The notes below the pieces were generated by a model that had not been told where the DNA came from, made no database searches, and saw only the letters and a program-made list of their open reading frames with translations. Shown here in pieces: positions 1 to 5,906 of a stretch of 7,780 nucleotides of DNA (positions are counted from its first letter, which is position 1; every line of letters starts with the position of its first letter). The translations under genes and the position numbers were made by a program. The stretch is from an uncultured Verrucomicrobia subdivision 3 bacterium. GTDB lineage: Bacteria > Verrucomicrobiota > Verrucomicrobiae > Limisphaerales > CAMLLE01. The stretch covers positions 1 to 7,780 of the forward strand of contig CAMLLE010000121.1 of the NCBI GenBank assembly GCA_946480555.1. The letters run 5' to 3'.

Positions 1-678
1 ATTCCGTTGCTGCTCGTGGGCGATTCGCTCGGCATGGTGATGCTCGGCTATCCGGACACCACACACGTGACGATGGATGAGATGTTGCATCACGCGCGCG
101 CCGCGACTCGCGCTCGGACGAACGCATTGATCGGTGCCGATCTGCCGTATCGCAGCTACGAAACTCCCGAACAGGCGGTGGCGAATGCGCGCCGGCTCGT
201 TGAAGCCGGGGCCGAGTACGTGAAGGCCGAAGGCGGTCGCGAAATTCTGCCACAAGCAAAGGCGATCATTGCCGCCGGAGTTCCCTTCGTGGGCCACATC
301 GGCATGCTGCCGCAACACGTGCTCGAGGAGGGCGGGAAGTATCGGATCAAGGGCAAGGACGATGCGGGCCGCGCGAAACTGCTGGATGACGCTGCGGCGC
401 TGGCGGAAGCCGGAGCATTCGCGGTGGTGCTGGAATTGGTCACACCGCCGGTTGCAAAAGAAGTCACGGAGAAATTTCCGTTCGCGACGATCGGAATTGG
501 TTCAGGCCCGGATTGCGACGGACAGATTCTTGTCATTTCGGATTTGATCGGCGCGTTTCCGTGGTTCACTCCCAAGTTCGTGAAACCCGTTCTGCAAACG
601 GGCCAGCAGATTCGTGCCGCGACGAGGGCTTGGAAAGAACGGGTTGAAGTTGGCGGAGTCGAACCTGCGAATCGTTAA
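1..678 (+). CDS. panB: 3-methyl-2-oxobutanoate hydroxymethyltransferase (PanB), 5' end missing
   Basis: PanB transfers a hydroxymethyl group from methylene-tetrahydrofolate to 2-oxoisovalerate, giving ketopantoate, the first committed step of pantothenate and coenzyme A synthesis in the cytoplasm. The frame is open from the first base and ends in TAA at 676-678, so 225 residues are visible. About 37 N-terminal residues are outside the window, judged against the 264-residue E. coli enzyme. The family signatures are clear: VGDSLGM at the start, DLPYRSY, VKAEGG, HIGMLPQ, the GIGSGPDCDGQ loop and PKFVKP. The visible residues D8, D47 and E77 match the E. coli Mg-binding set D45, D84 and E114 with identical spacing. 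E145 in the VVLEL segment matches the catalytic Glu181. No panC or panD is visible; the next gene, moaC, starts 6 bases after the stop, suggesting one transcript. Confidence 0.97.
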   Translation: MPLLLVGDSLGMVMLGYPDTTHVTMDEMLHHARAATRARTNALIGADLPYRSYETPEQAVANARRLVEAGAEYVKAEGGREILPQAKAIIAAGVPFVGHIGMLPQHVLEEGGKYRIKGKDDAGRAKLLDDAAALAEAGAFAVVLELVTPPVAKEVTEKFPFATIGIGSGPDCDGQILVISDLIGAFPWFTPKFVKPVLQTGQQIRAATRAWKERVEVGGVEPANR

Positions 679-684
679 ATCATT

Positions 685-1155
685 ATGGCCGTGAAGAAAC
701 GCCTGTCTCACATCGATGCCAGCGGCGAAGCCAGCATGGTGGATGTTTCCAGCAAACCGATCATGCAGCGCGAAGCTGTGGCGCGCGGGGAAATCCGGCT
801 GCAAAAGGAGACGCTTCGGTTGATTGAATCGAAATCCGTCGCCAAGGGAAACGTCCTCGCAACGGCGCGCCTGGCTGGAATCCTGGCCGCGAAGAAGACG
901 GGTGAACTCATTCCGCTCTGCCATCCCCTGCCCCTGACGCATTGCGAAGTGAACTTTGAAATTCCAAAGTCGAACGATCGCATTGTGATCACTGCTTCCG
1001 CAAAAATCGCCGCCCAAACCGGCATCGAAATGGAAGCGCTCACCGCCGTCAGCGTCGCCGCTCTTACGATCTACGACATGTGCAAAGCCGTGGACAAACA
1101 GATGCAGATCACGGACATCAGGTTGGTGAGCAAGACCAAGACGCCAGTCGCATGA
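685..1155 (+). CDS. moaC: Cyclic pyranopterin monophosphate synthase (MoaC)
   Basis: MoaC converts 3',8-cyclo-7,8-dihydro-GTP, made by MoaA, into cyclic pyranopterin monophosphate, the first stable intermediate of molybdenum cofactor synthesis. It is cytoplasmic. The protein has 156 residues, the usual family length. The hallmark stretches LIPLCHPLPL (75-84) and GIEMEALTAVS (113-123), followed by YDMCKAVDK (130-138), are intact. The active-site residues known in E. coli MoaC all have counterparts at a constant offset of three: K54, H80, E115, E117, D131 and K134. The ATG at 685 gives the standard N-terminus with the SHID..G.A.MVDVS motif. No Shine-Dalgarno sequence precedes it, and the gene lies 6 bases after panB. 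It shares four bases (ATGA, 1152-1155) with the next gene, implying coupled translation. moaA is not in the window. Confidence 0.97.
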   Translation: MAVKKRLSHIDASGEASMVDVSSKPIMQREAVARGEIRLQKETLRLIESKSVAKGNVLATARLAGILAAKKTGELIPLCHPLPLTHCEVNFEIPKSNDRIVITASAKIAAQTGIEMEALTAVSVAALTIYDMCKAVDKQMQITDIRLVSKTKTPVA

Positions 1156-1703
1156 ACGAAAAACTGCGCATCTCACGGCAAGGCCAAGAACTCGGGACTC
1201 TGCCTCGTCGGGAAGTGTGCGCGTTGCTGGAAGCGGGCTTTCTCCGCGAATCCGATCAGTTCTCCTCGGACGGCACAGCCTGGGCTCCGCTATGCAGTCT
1301 GAAATCGGCGGTTCCAGCGCGCGGTGCTTCATTTCGACTCACGATGTTGGGAACGGCCGCTTCTTCAAAGCTCAAGAACCTGGCAGCCATCGCCCGAGCG
1401 AACTCAGCATCGCTCGCCTCGGCCGCCGAGAAATCCAGAAACGCTGTTCGTGAGACTTTGCTTCAGGATTACCTCACGAAGCTGGCAGAGCCCGTCGCTC
1501 GCCATCTGAGCGTCGCGCAGCAAACCGCCGCTTCCGCACTGCAAAACGACGTTTTCCTGCGGAAGCTTTTTGGCGCAGTTTACGATTCGCTGCCGGATGC
1601 GGCTCATCGCTTTGTTGACGAGCAGCAGTTCATTGACTTCTGCATCAAACATAAGAACCGGTTGCTGAACTCCGACACCTCTGAACCTTCGTCCGTCCCA
1701 TGA
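1152..1703 (+). CDS. GYF_2-like domain protein of unknown function inside the moa/mog operon
   Basis: I do not recognise a specific function for this 183-residue protein. Residues about 5-50 (RISRQGQELGTLPRREVCALLEAGFLRESDQ..S.DGTAWAPL) resemble the GYF_2 (DUF4339-type) fold: a short strand, a 'G.l' turn, a helix ending in 'aG.l...dq', then a conserved Trp before 'pL'. In known proteins this domain is often an N-terminal sensor or peptide-binding module. Residues about 60-125 are rich in Ala, Ser and Leu and probably helical. The C-terminal part ends in a motif-like FVDEQQFIDFCIKHKNRLL. There is no signal peptide or membrane segment, so it is probably cytoplasmic. ATG at 1152 overlaps the moaC stop as ATGA. 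The frame is open further upstream, but an earlier start would sit inside moaC, so 1152 is preferred. Its stop overlaps the next start in the same way (1700-1703). Coexpression with moaC and mog is therefore likely; a role in cofactor synthesis is only inference. Confidence 0.8.
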   Translation: MNEKLRISRQGQELGTLPRREVCALLEAGFLRESDQFSSDGTAWAPLCSLKSAVPARGASFRLTMLGTAASSKLKNLAAIARANSASLASAAEKSRNAVRETLLQDYLTKLAEPVARHLSVAQQTAASALQNDVFLRKLFGAVYDSLPDAAHRFVDEQQFIDFCIKHKNRLLNSDTSEPSSVP

Positions 1704-2179
1704 TTCCCACTGGCATCATCACCATTTCTGACCGCGCTTCCAAAGGCCTTTACGACGATCTCGGCGGACCAGCACTCAAGAAGGCCGCCGAAGGGTACGA
1801 CTGGAAGGTCGCGGATGAGAAACTGGTTCCGGATGAGAAGCGCGACATTCAGCGCGCGATCCGCGAGCAGATCGCGAAAGGCTGCCAGCTGATTCTGACA
1901 ACCGGCGGAACCGGCGTTGCCTTGCGCGACGTGACACCGGAAGCCGTCCGGGAAATCGCAGTGCGCGAACTGCCCGGATTCGGCGAAGTGATGCGCATGG
2001 AATCCATGAAGATCACGAAGAACGCGATTCTCTCCCGCGCCCTGGCCGTGGTGGTGGAGCGCGCGCTGGTGATCTGCCTGCCCGGCAAGCCAAGCGGTGC
2101 CGTGGAATGCTTGAGCTTCGTGGCCGGCGCCATTCCTCATTGCGTGGAAGTTCTCCAGGAAGTCCCGACCAGCTGCTGA
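1700..2179 (+). CDS. mog: Molybdopterin adenylyltransferase, Mog/MoaB family
   Basis: Members of this family bind molybdopterin and activate it with ATP as adenylyl-molybdopterin before molybdate is inserted by MoeA. The 159-residue protein shows the opening ITISDRAS.G.Y.D..GP.L (8-25), then KLVPDEKRDI, then the molybdopterin-binding loop LTTGGTG (66-72) followed by RDVTPEA, where D77 matches Asp82 of E. coli MogA. The C-terminal LPGKPSGAVECL loop is also typical. The start motif and the RDVTP loop look closer to MogA, while the length is closer to MoaB (about 170 residues) than to MogA (about 195), so the exact subfamily is uncertain. ATG at 1700 overlaps the upstream stop as ATGA, indicating coupled translation. 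It is the last gene of the panB-moaC-GYF-mog run, and a repeat-filled spacer follows. Confidence 0.93.
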   Translation: MIPTGIITISDRASKGLYDDLGGPALKKAAEGYDWKVADEKLVPDEKRDIQRAIREQIAKGCQLILTTGGTGVALRDVTPEAVREIAVRELPGFGEVMRMESMKITKNAILSRALAVVVERALVICLPGKPSGAVECLSFVAGAIPHCVEVLQEVPTSC

Positions 2180-2199
2180 TGCCTGTTAGCGCTCTATTC

Positions 2200-2311
2200 A
2201 GCCACAGATGAAACACAGATGAAACACGGATGAGCAGCACGCGAAAGTTGAAGTGCGAAACCTGGCTCAGTTTCCAGCGATCTGTGTTCAATCTGTGGTT
2301 CATCTGTGGCT
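2200..2311. repeat. Long imperfect inverted repeat built of 11-bp units
   Basis: The arms 2200-2230 and 2281-2311 are reverse complements at 27 of 31 positions, with a 50-base loop. Each arm is itself a run of 11-bp near-repeats. The left arm has CACAGATGAAA at 2203-2213 and again at 2214-2224, then CACGGATGAGC at 2225-2235. The right arm, read on the - strand, has CACAGATGAAC, CACAGATTGAA and CACAGATCGCT covering 2308-2276. It fills most of the 203-base gap (2180-2382) between mog and the pilT-like gene. The RNA could fold into a long hairpin, but the only T-rich stretch after it is interrupted, so terminator activity is uncertain. It may equally be a dispersed genomic repeat; similar CACAGATGAA-type repeats are, to my recollection, common in some bacterial spacers. 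Confidence 0.85.
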
Positions 2312-2382
2312 AAAATTTCTATTTCCAAGTGCCGCAACTTTCCTGTGGTCTCCGTGTTCGTGTAGCTTTACCTGTAACACGC

Positions 2383-3567
2383 ATGAGCCTTGAAGATCTC
2401 ATCGCCGCCGCGCAGCAACAGGGCGCGAGCGACCTGCATCTGGAAGCGGGGCTTCCCGCGGCGCTGCGGATTCGCGGCACGCTGCGAACCGTCGGCGAAC
2501 CGATTCCGCCAGCCGCGTTACTCGGCTTCGCGCGGACGCTGATCGGCGATGCGCATTGGAATCAATTCCTCGAACGCCGTTCCGCCGATCTGTCGCGCAC
2601 GATCCATGGTGTTCGCTGCCGCATCAATGTGTTGCAAACGGCACGCGGCGTTGGTTTCGCCATTCGTCTACTGGCGGCGTTTTCCACCACGATCGAAAAG
2701 CTCAACCTGCATCCCGATCTCAAGAAGCTGATCAATCATCAGCACGGTTTGATTCTCGTCAGCGGTCCCACCGGCTCCGGGAAATCTTCCACCCTCGCGG
2801 CGCTCATTCAGGAAATCAATCTCGCGGAGACGCGCCACATCGTGACAATCGAAAGCCCGATTGAATACACGTTCCGGCCGCGAAAATCATACATCCGCCA
2901 GCGCGAAGTGGGCCGCGATACGCCCAGCTTCGAACAGGCTTTGCTGGATGCCTTGCGCGAAGATCCCGATGTGCTGATGGTCGGCGAAATGCGCGATCCG
3001 GAAACCATGCGGCTCACGATGAGCGCGTCTGAAACCGGACATCTGGTGCTGGCTACAGTCCATTCTTCGACCTGCGCCGAAGCCATTCAACGCGTCGCCT
3101 CAGCTTTTCCGGCGGAGATTCAGAACGCAGTTTGCGCGCAGCTCGCGGATTGCCTGGTAGCCGTCATTTCACAGCGGCTGCATTTCCGCGCCGATTTGAA
3201 CCTGCGCGTTCCCGAGTGCGAAATCCTGATGGCGACGCACGCGATCAAGAACTTCATCCGCAACCGTGAGTTCTTCAAAATCGTGTCTGCGCTGGAAACC
3301 GGCGCCGATAATGGCATGTGGACTTTCCAACGCTATCGCAACTGGCTGGACCATCGAAGATCGTGGCATGTGCCGGATGCAACGGAAGCTGCGGAGGCGG
3401 AAATTGCCGAGGCGGCTCCAGCTCTGGCTCCCCTGGCGAGCGTTCCCGCGAAAACAAAAGCGCCGCCGGGCGAATCGCCATCGCAAGGTGCATCGAAAGC
3501 AGGCGATAGAATTGAGATTGAACCAGTGGAAGGCGGTTGGGACGATATTCTCAAAAAGCTCGAGTAA
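2383..3567 (+). CDS. pilT: PilT/PilU-like type IV pilus retraction ATPase with extended C-terminal tail
   Basis: PilT-type hexameric ATPases sit at the inner-membrane base of the type IV pilus and drive pilin disassembly, giving twitching motility or DNA uptake. The 394-residue protein begins with the family N-terminus (LEDLI..A...GASDLHLEAGLPA.LRI.G.L). Walker A is GPTGSGKS at 128-135. The Asp-box region is TIESPIEY at 155-162, with the catalytic-type E157 kept but Ser158 where PilT normally has Asp. Walker B is VLMVGEMRD at 197-205, and the His-box region ETGHLVLATVHSS follows. ATG 2383 is chosen because it matches the usual start; an in-frame GTG at 2329 would add 18 residues unlike the family. 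Residues about 332-394 form an Ala/Pro/Glu-rich tail ending in GGWDDILKKLE, beyond the usual 340-370 residue length. Whether it is PilT, PilU or a paralogue cannot be settled here. No other pilus gene is in the window. Confidence 0.92.
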   Translation: MSLEDLIAAAQQQGASDLHLEAGLPAALRIRGTLRTVGEPIPPAALLGFARTLIGDAHWNQFLERRSADLSRTIHGVRCRINVLQTARGVGFAIRLLAAFSTTIEKLNLHPDLKKLINHQHGLILVSGPTGSGKSSTLAALIQEINLAETRHIVTIESPIEYTFRPRKSYIRQREVGRDTPSFEQALLDALREDPDVLMVGEMRDPETMRLTMSASETGHLVLATVHSSTCAEAIQRVASAFPAEIQNAVCAQLADCLVAVISQRLHFRADLNLRVPECEILMATHAIKNFIRNREFFKIVSALETGADNGMWTFQRYRNWLDHRRSWHVPDATEAAEAEIAEAAPALAPLASVPAKTKAPPGESPSQGASKAGDRIEIEPVEGGWDDILKKLE

Positions 3568-3568
3568 C

Positions 3569-4000
3569 ATGGATCGATCCTTACGAATCTTCTGGCTGCT
3601 GGCCTGTGCGGGAATAGTTTGCGGCGCGGGCTGCGTCTCCAGGAAACGCGCCCAAGCGGAAGCTCGCGCCGCTTACATGGCCGGCCAGCGCGATGCACTG
3701 GCCGGAATGCAACGTCAGCCGCAGAACGGTGATTTCACCGTCACGCCGGTGACACCGCAGGTGGCCGCCAACATCACGATTGTCGGTCCGGTGCAAAACC
3801 CGGTGGTTCAATGGCGGAATGGACTGACACTGGCGCAAGCCATCTTGAACGCGGTTTACCAATCGCCGTCGGATCCAACGCAGATCGTCATCAAACGGAG
3901 CAATGAAGAAATCCGAGTTGAACCGGCGCAGTTGCTGAACGGCGTGGACATACCTCTGCTGCCGGGCGACGTGGTCTTGATCCAAGTTCCAGCGGCGTGA
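3569..4000 (+). CDS. Small putative lipoprotein with SLBB-like C-terminal domain
   Basis: The 143-residue product starts with a typical export signal: MDRSLR, then a hydrophobic stretch FWLLACAGIVCGAG, then Cys22, followed by polar VSRKRAQAE. The lipobox GAGC is weaker than the consensus LAGC, so lipidation is likely but not certain; Cys13 and Cys18 are alternatives that fit the signal length less well. Residues about 50-75 (FTVTPVTPQVAANITIVGPVQNPVVQW) are strand-rich. Residues about 83-143 (LTLAQAILNAVY..PSDPTQIVIKRSNEEIRVEPAQLLNGVDIPLLPGDVVLIQVP) match the pattern of SLBB domains in polysaccharide-export proteins: a helix after 'TL..A', a strand, then LL.G...PL.PGD.V.VP. The gene begins one base after the stop of the PilT-like gene, so they are probably cotranscribed. 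A periplasmic or outer-membrane role is inferred. It is far shorter than Wza-type exporters and lacks their poly_export domain. The preceding C-terminal coding sequence has no Shine-Dalgarno site. Confidence 0.78.
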   Translation: MDRSLRIFWLLACAGIVCGAGCVSRKRAQAEARAAYMAGQRDALAGMQRQPQNGDFTVTPVTPQVAANITIVGPVQNPVVQWRNGLTLAQAILNAVYQSPSDPTQIVIKRSNEEIRVEPAQLLNGVDIPLLPGDVVLIQVPAA

Positions 4001-4004
4001 TTCT

Positions 4005-4079
4005 GGTGGGGCGCATCTCCGAGCGCGCCGGACGAAGTTGGAAGATGAAAGCGGCGCGCTCGGAGAGACGCGCCCCACC
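4005..4079. repeat. GC-rich inverted repeat, REPIN/BIME-like, copy 1
   Basis: The arms 4005-4030 and 4052-4079 are reverse complements apart from one mismatch and a 2-base bulge. They are separated by a 21-base loop. Each arm starts at its outer end with GGTGGGGCGC and ends inward with CTCCGAGCGCGCCG. The element fills the 98-base gap between the lipoprotein stop (4000) and the end of the leftward regulator gene (4099). A very stable hairpin could form on either strand and might end transcription from both sides, but no T tract follows on either strand. The same sequence family recurs at 7293-7361, which marks it as a dispersed repeat rather than a private terminator. Confidence 0.88.
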
Positions 4080-4098
4080 CTTTCGTGAGTGCCGCCAA

Positions 4099-4893
4099 CT
4101 ATTTTCCCAGGCTGCGACGATATTCCGTCGGCGACAATCCCACCGTCTGCCGGAATTGCCGCGTGAATGCGCTCTGATCCGAATACCCGCAATCCATCGC
4201 AATGCTCGCGATGGAACGCTCGGTCGTCCTGAGCCAGCGGACGGCATGTTCCATCCGCGTCTTCTGAATCAGCTGTCCCGCGGTTAATTGGAAGATTTGC
4301 CGCAACCGTTGCTCAAACTGGTATTCCGACAGTCCCGCGCTTGCCGCCAGATCGCGGACCCGCAACGGTTCGTGGTAATGGGATTGAATCCGTTGGATGG
4401 CCTTTGCCAGATCGGCAAACTCACGGCTTCTTTCCGGGCCCGGCCGCAAGTCCTTGGACACACCCACGATCCCGATCACACCCCCGCTGCGCCCGCGCAA
4501 CGGCAGCTTGTTCGTCACGCACCAGCCGCGCCCGCCGGACGGATGAAAGTGAAGCTCCAGCTGATTGAGAATTGCCTCGCCGCTGCGCAACACGCGTTCG
4601 TCCTGCGCGCGATACGTCTGCCCCAAAGCGGAGGGAAACACCTCATCGGCGCGCCGGCCGACCAGTTCGTCCTTCGAAGTTCTTCCGCAACGCTCGACCA
4701 GGGTCTGGTTCACCACCACGTATTCGTAGCGCGCGTTCTTGACGAAGAACACCACGTCGGGCAAGCAATCGAACAACGCTTCGCCCACGAGCGGCTCCGC
4801 GAGTTGCGTCAGCAGTTCATTCCGCAATTTGGCTGGATCGATGGCGTCCACGGATTGTGCCGAAATCGTAGTCGGCGCTGCTGAAAGCGACAA
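4099..4893 (-). CDS. PAS domain-containing AraC-family transcriptional regulator
   Basis: The 264-residue protein has a PAS sensor and an AraC DNA-binding domain. Residues about 38-150 (ALFDCLPDVVFFVKNARYEYVVVNQTLVERCGR..ELVGRRADEVFP ... VIGIVGVSKDLR) have the layout of a PAS_4-type domain. Residues about 160-264 form the double helix-turn-helix: LRVRDLAASAGLSEYQFEQRLRQIF is the first unit, and IASIAMDCGYSDQSAFTRQFRQTVGLSPTEYRR is the classic AraC signature. The gene is divergent from the hydroxyproline operon with only 26 bases between, so it probably controls that operon; in Pseudomonas an AraC-type regulator governs hydroxyproline catabolism. That its PAS domain senses the substrate is inference. 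No in-frame ATG exists before the PAS domain. The start used is TTG (4893) with GGGAG 12 bases upstream. GTG at 4851, giving 250 residues and no clear ribosome site, is the main alternative. Confidence 0.92.
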   Translation of the reverse strand: MSLSAAPTTISAQSVDAIDPAKLRNELLTQLAEPLVGEALFDCLPDVVFFVKNARYEYVVVNQTLVERCGRTSKDELVGRRADEVFPSALGQTYRAQDERVLRSGEAILNQLELHFHPSGGRGWCVTNKLPLRGRSGGVIGIVGVSKDLRPGPERSREFADLAKAIQRIQSHYHEPLRVRDLAASAGLSEYQFEQRLRQIFQLTAGQLIQKTRMEHAVRWLRTTERSIASIAMDCGYSDQSAFTRQFRQTVGLSPTEYRRSLGK

Positions 4894-4919
4894 GACGCGC
4901 GTCAGCTCCCAGTTACCTT
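4894..4919. promoter_or_regulatory. Very short divergent spacer with a 10-bp perfect palindrome
   Basis: Only 26 bases separate the TTG start of the AraC-type regulator from the ATG of the hydroxyproline epimerase. The spacer begins with GACGCGCGTC (4894-4903), a perfect palindrome that could be part of an operator. The GGGAG complement at 4906-4910 could serve the regulator as a ribosome site. There is no room for two full promoters, so at least one must lie inside the opposite gene. No convincing -35/-10 pair is visible. The palindrome is short and GC-only at its core, so it could be chance. Confidence 0.35.
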
Positions 4920-5906
4920 ATGAACATGAACTCGGCCAAGCATCGAATCCGCGTGATCGATTCCCACACTGGCGGCGAACCGACCCGTGTGGTGATTGAC
5001 GGCGGGCCAGATCTCGGCAGCGGGCCGCTGGCTGAGCGGCGCGATCTGTTTCAATCCAGGTTTGATCATTTCCGGTCTGCCATCGTGAACGAGCCGCGCG
5101 GATCGGATGTTGTCGTCGGCGCGCTGCTGGTGGAGCCGGTGGATCGCTCCTGCGCGTGTGGCGTGATTTTTTTCAACAACGTCGGCTACCTCGGCATGTG
5201 CGGCCACGGCACCATCGGGCTGGTCGTCACGCTCGCTTACCTCGGCCGCATTGAACCGGGCGAACACAGGATTGAAACTCCCGTCGGCATCGTCACCGCC
5301 ACCTTGCACGACAACGGCGAAGTTTCCGTGGCCAACATTCCCGGCTGGCGCGCCAAGAAAGATTTTACGGTGGAAGTTCCCGGAATTGGCAAAGTGACCG
5401 GCGATGTCGCGTGGGGCGGCAATTGGTTCTACCTGGTTCAGAACCACTGCCAGCAGCTGAATCTCAACAACGTTGAAGCGCTGACGGATTTTTGCTGGCG
5501 CGTGCGGCAGGCGGTAAACGCGCAGGGATTTCCGGAAGTGGATCACGTGGAGCTTTTCGGTTCCCCCACCATTGCCGGTGCGAATTCGCGGAACTTCGTT
5601 CAATGTCCGGGCAAAGCCTACGATCGTTCGCCGTGCGGCACTGGAACCAGCGCGAAGCTCGCCTGCCTCGCCGCTGACGGCAAACTCGCCGAGGGCGGAG
5701 CGTGGATTCAGGAGAGCATCATCGGCAGCACGTTCACCGGGAAGTTTCGCTGGATTGACCGCGCAAACGGGAAAATCCAGCCGATCATCACCGGCACGGC
5801 GCACATCAATGCCGAGATCACGCAAATCCTGGATGAGCGCGATCCATTCTGCTGGGGCATCGGCGCGAAGGCGGGCGAAGCAGTCACAGCCCCTGCACCA
5901 CGTTGA
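4920..5906 (+). CDS. lhpA: 4-hydroxyproline 2-epimerase (proline racemase family)
   Basis: This enzyme inverts the alpha carbon of trans-4-hydroxy-L-proline to give cis-4-hydroxy-D-proline, the entry step of bacterial hydroxyproline catabolism. The 328-residue length is normal for the proline racemase fold. Both catalytic cysteines are present: C94 in MCGHGTIG and C239 in DRSPCGTGTSA. Two cysteines point to an epimerase or racemase, since trans-3-hydroxyproline dehydratases of the same family have Ser or Thr at one of these places. The early motif IDSHTGGEPTRVV and the GSDVVVGALL segment are also typical. Epimerase rather than proline racemase is preferred because the next genes look like D-hydroxyproline dehydrogenase subunits. 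ATG 4920 is used; ATG 4926 is an alternative two codons later. No Shine-Dalgarno sequence is visible. The stop (5904-5906) shares one base with the next start, implying translational coupling. Confidence 0.92.
   Translation: MNMNSAKHRIRVIDSHTGGEPTRVVIDGGPDLGSGPLAERRDLFQSRFDHFRSAIVNEPRGSDVVVGALLVEPVDRSCACGVIFFNNVGYLGMCGHGTIGLVVTLAYLGRIEPGEHRIETPVGIVTATLHDNGEVSVANIPGWRAKKDFTVEVPGIGKVTGDVAWGGNWFYLVQNHCQQLNLNNVEALTDFCWRVRQAVNAQGFPEVDHVELFGSPTIAGANSRNFVQCPGKAYDRSPCGTGTSAKLACLAADGKLAEGGAWIQESIIGSTFTGKFRWIDRANGKIQPIITGTAHINAEITQILDERDPFCWGIGAKAGEAVTAPAPR

Noticed and set aside
502..1332. Open frame of 276 codons on the - strand
   Set aside because: It lies antisense over the end of panB, all of moaC and the start of the GYF gene. 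Its product has no family signature and a composition typical of antisense frames in GC-rich genes.
2200..2311. CRISPR array
   Set aside because: The units are 11 bp, directly adjacent and inverted across the centre, with no spacers of regular length.
2329..2382. GTG start giving the PilT-like protein 18 more residues
   Set aside because: The extension is unlike family N-termini, and ATG 2383 gives the standard beginning.
2312..2382. Sigma-70 type promoter upstream of the PilT-like gene
   Set aside because: The A/T-rich stretch after the repeat has no -35/-10 pair with acceptable match and spacing that I can defend.
4005..4079. Dedicated bidirectional intrinsic terminator
   Set aside because: The hairpin is well placed between convergent genes, but there is no T tract on either strand and a related copy lies inside an operon. 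I list it as a dispersed repeat that may also reduce read-through.
4902..5825. Open frame of 307 codons on the - strand
   Set aside because: It is antisense to the epimerase, whose catalytic motifs are intact; the product looks like a shadow and would also cover the regulator's upstream region.
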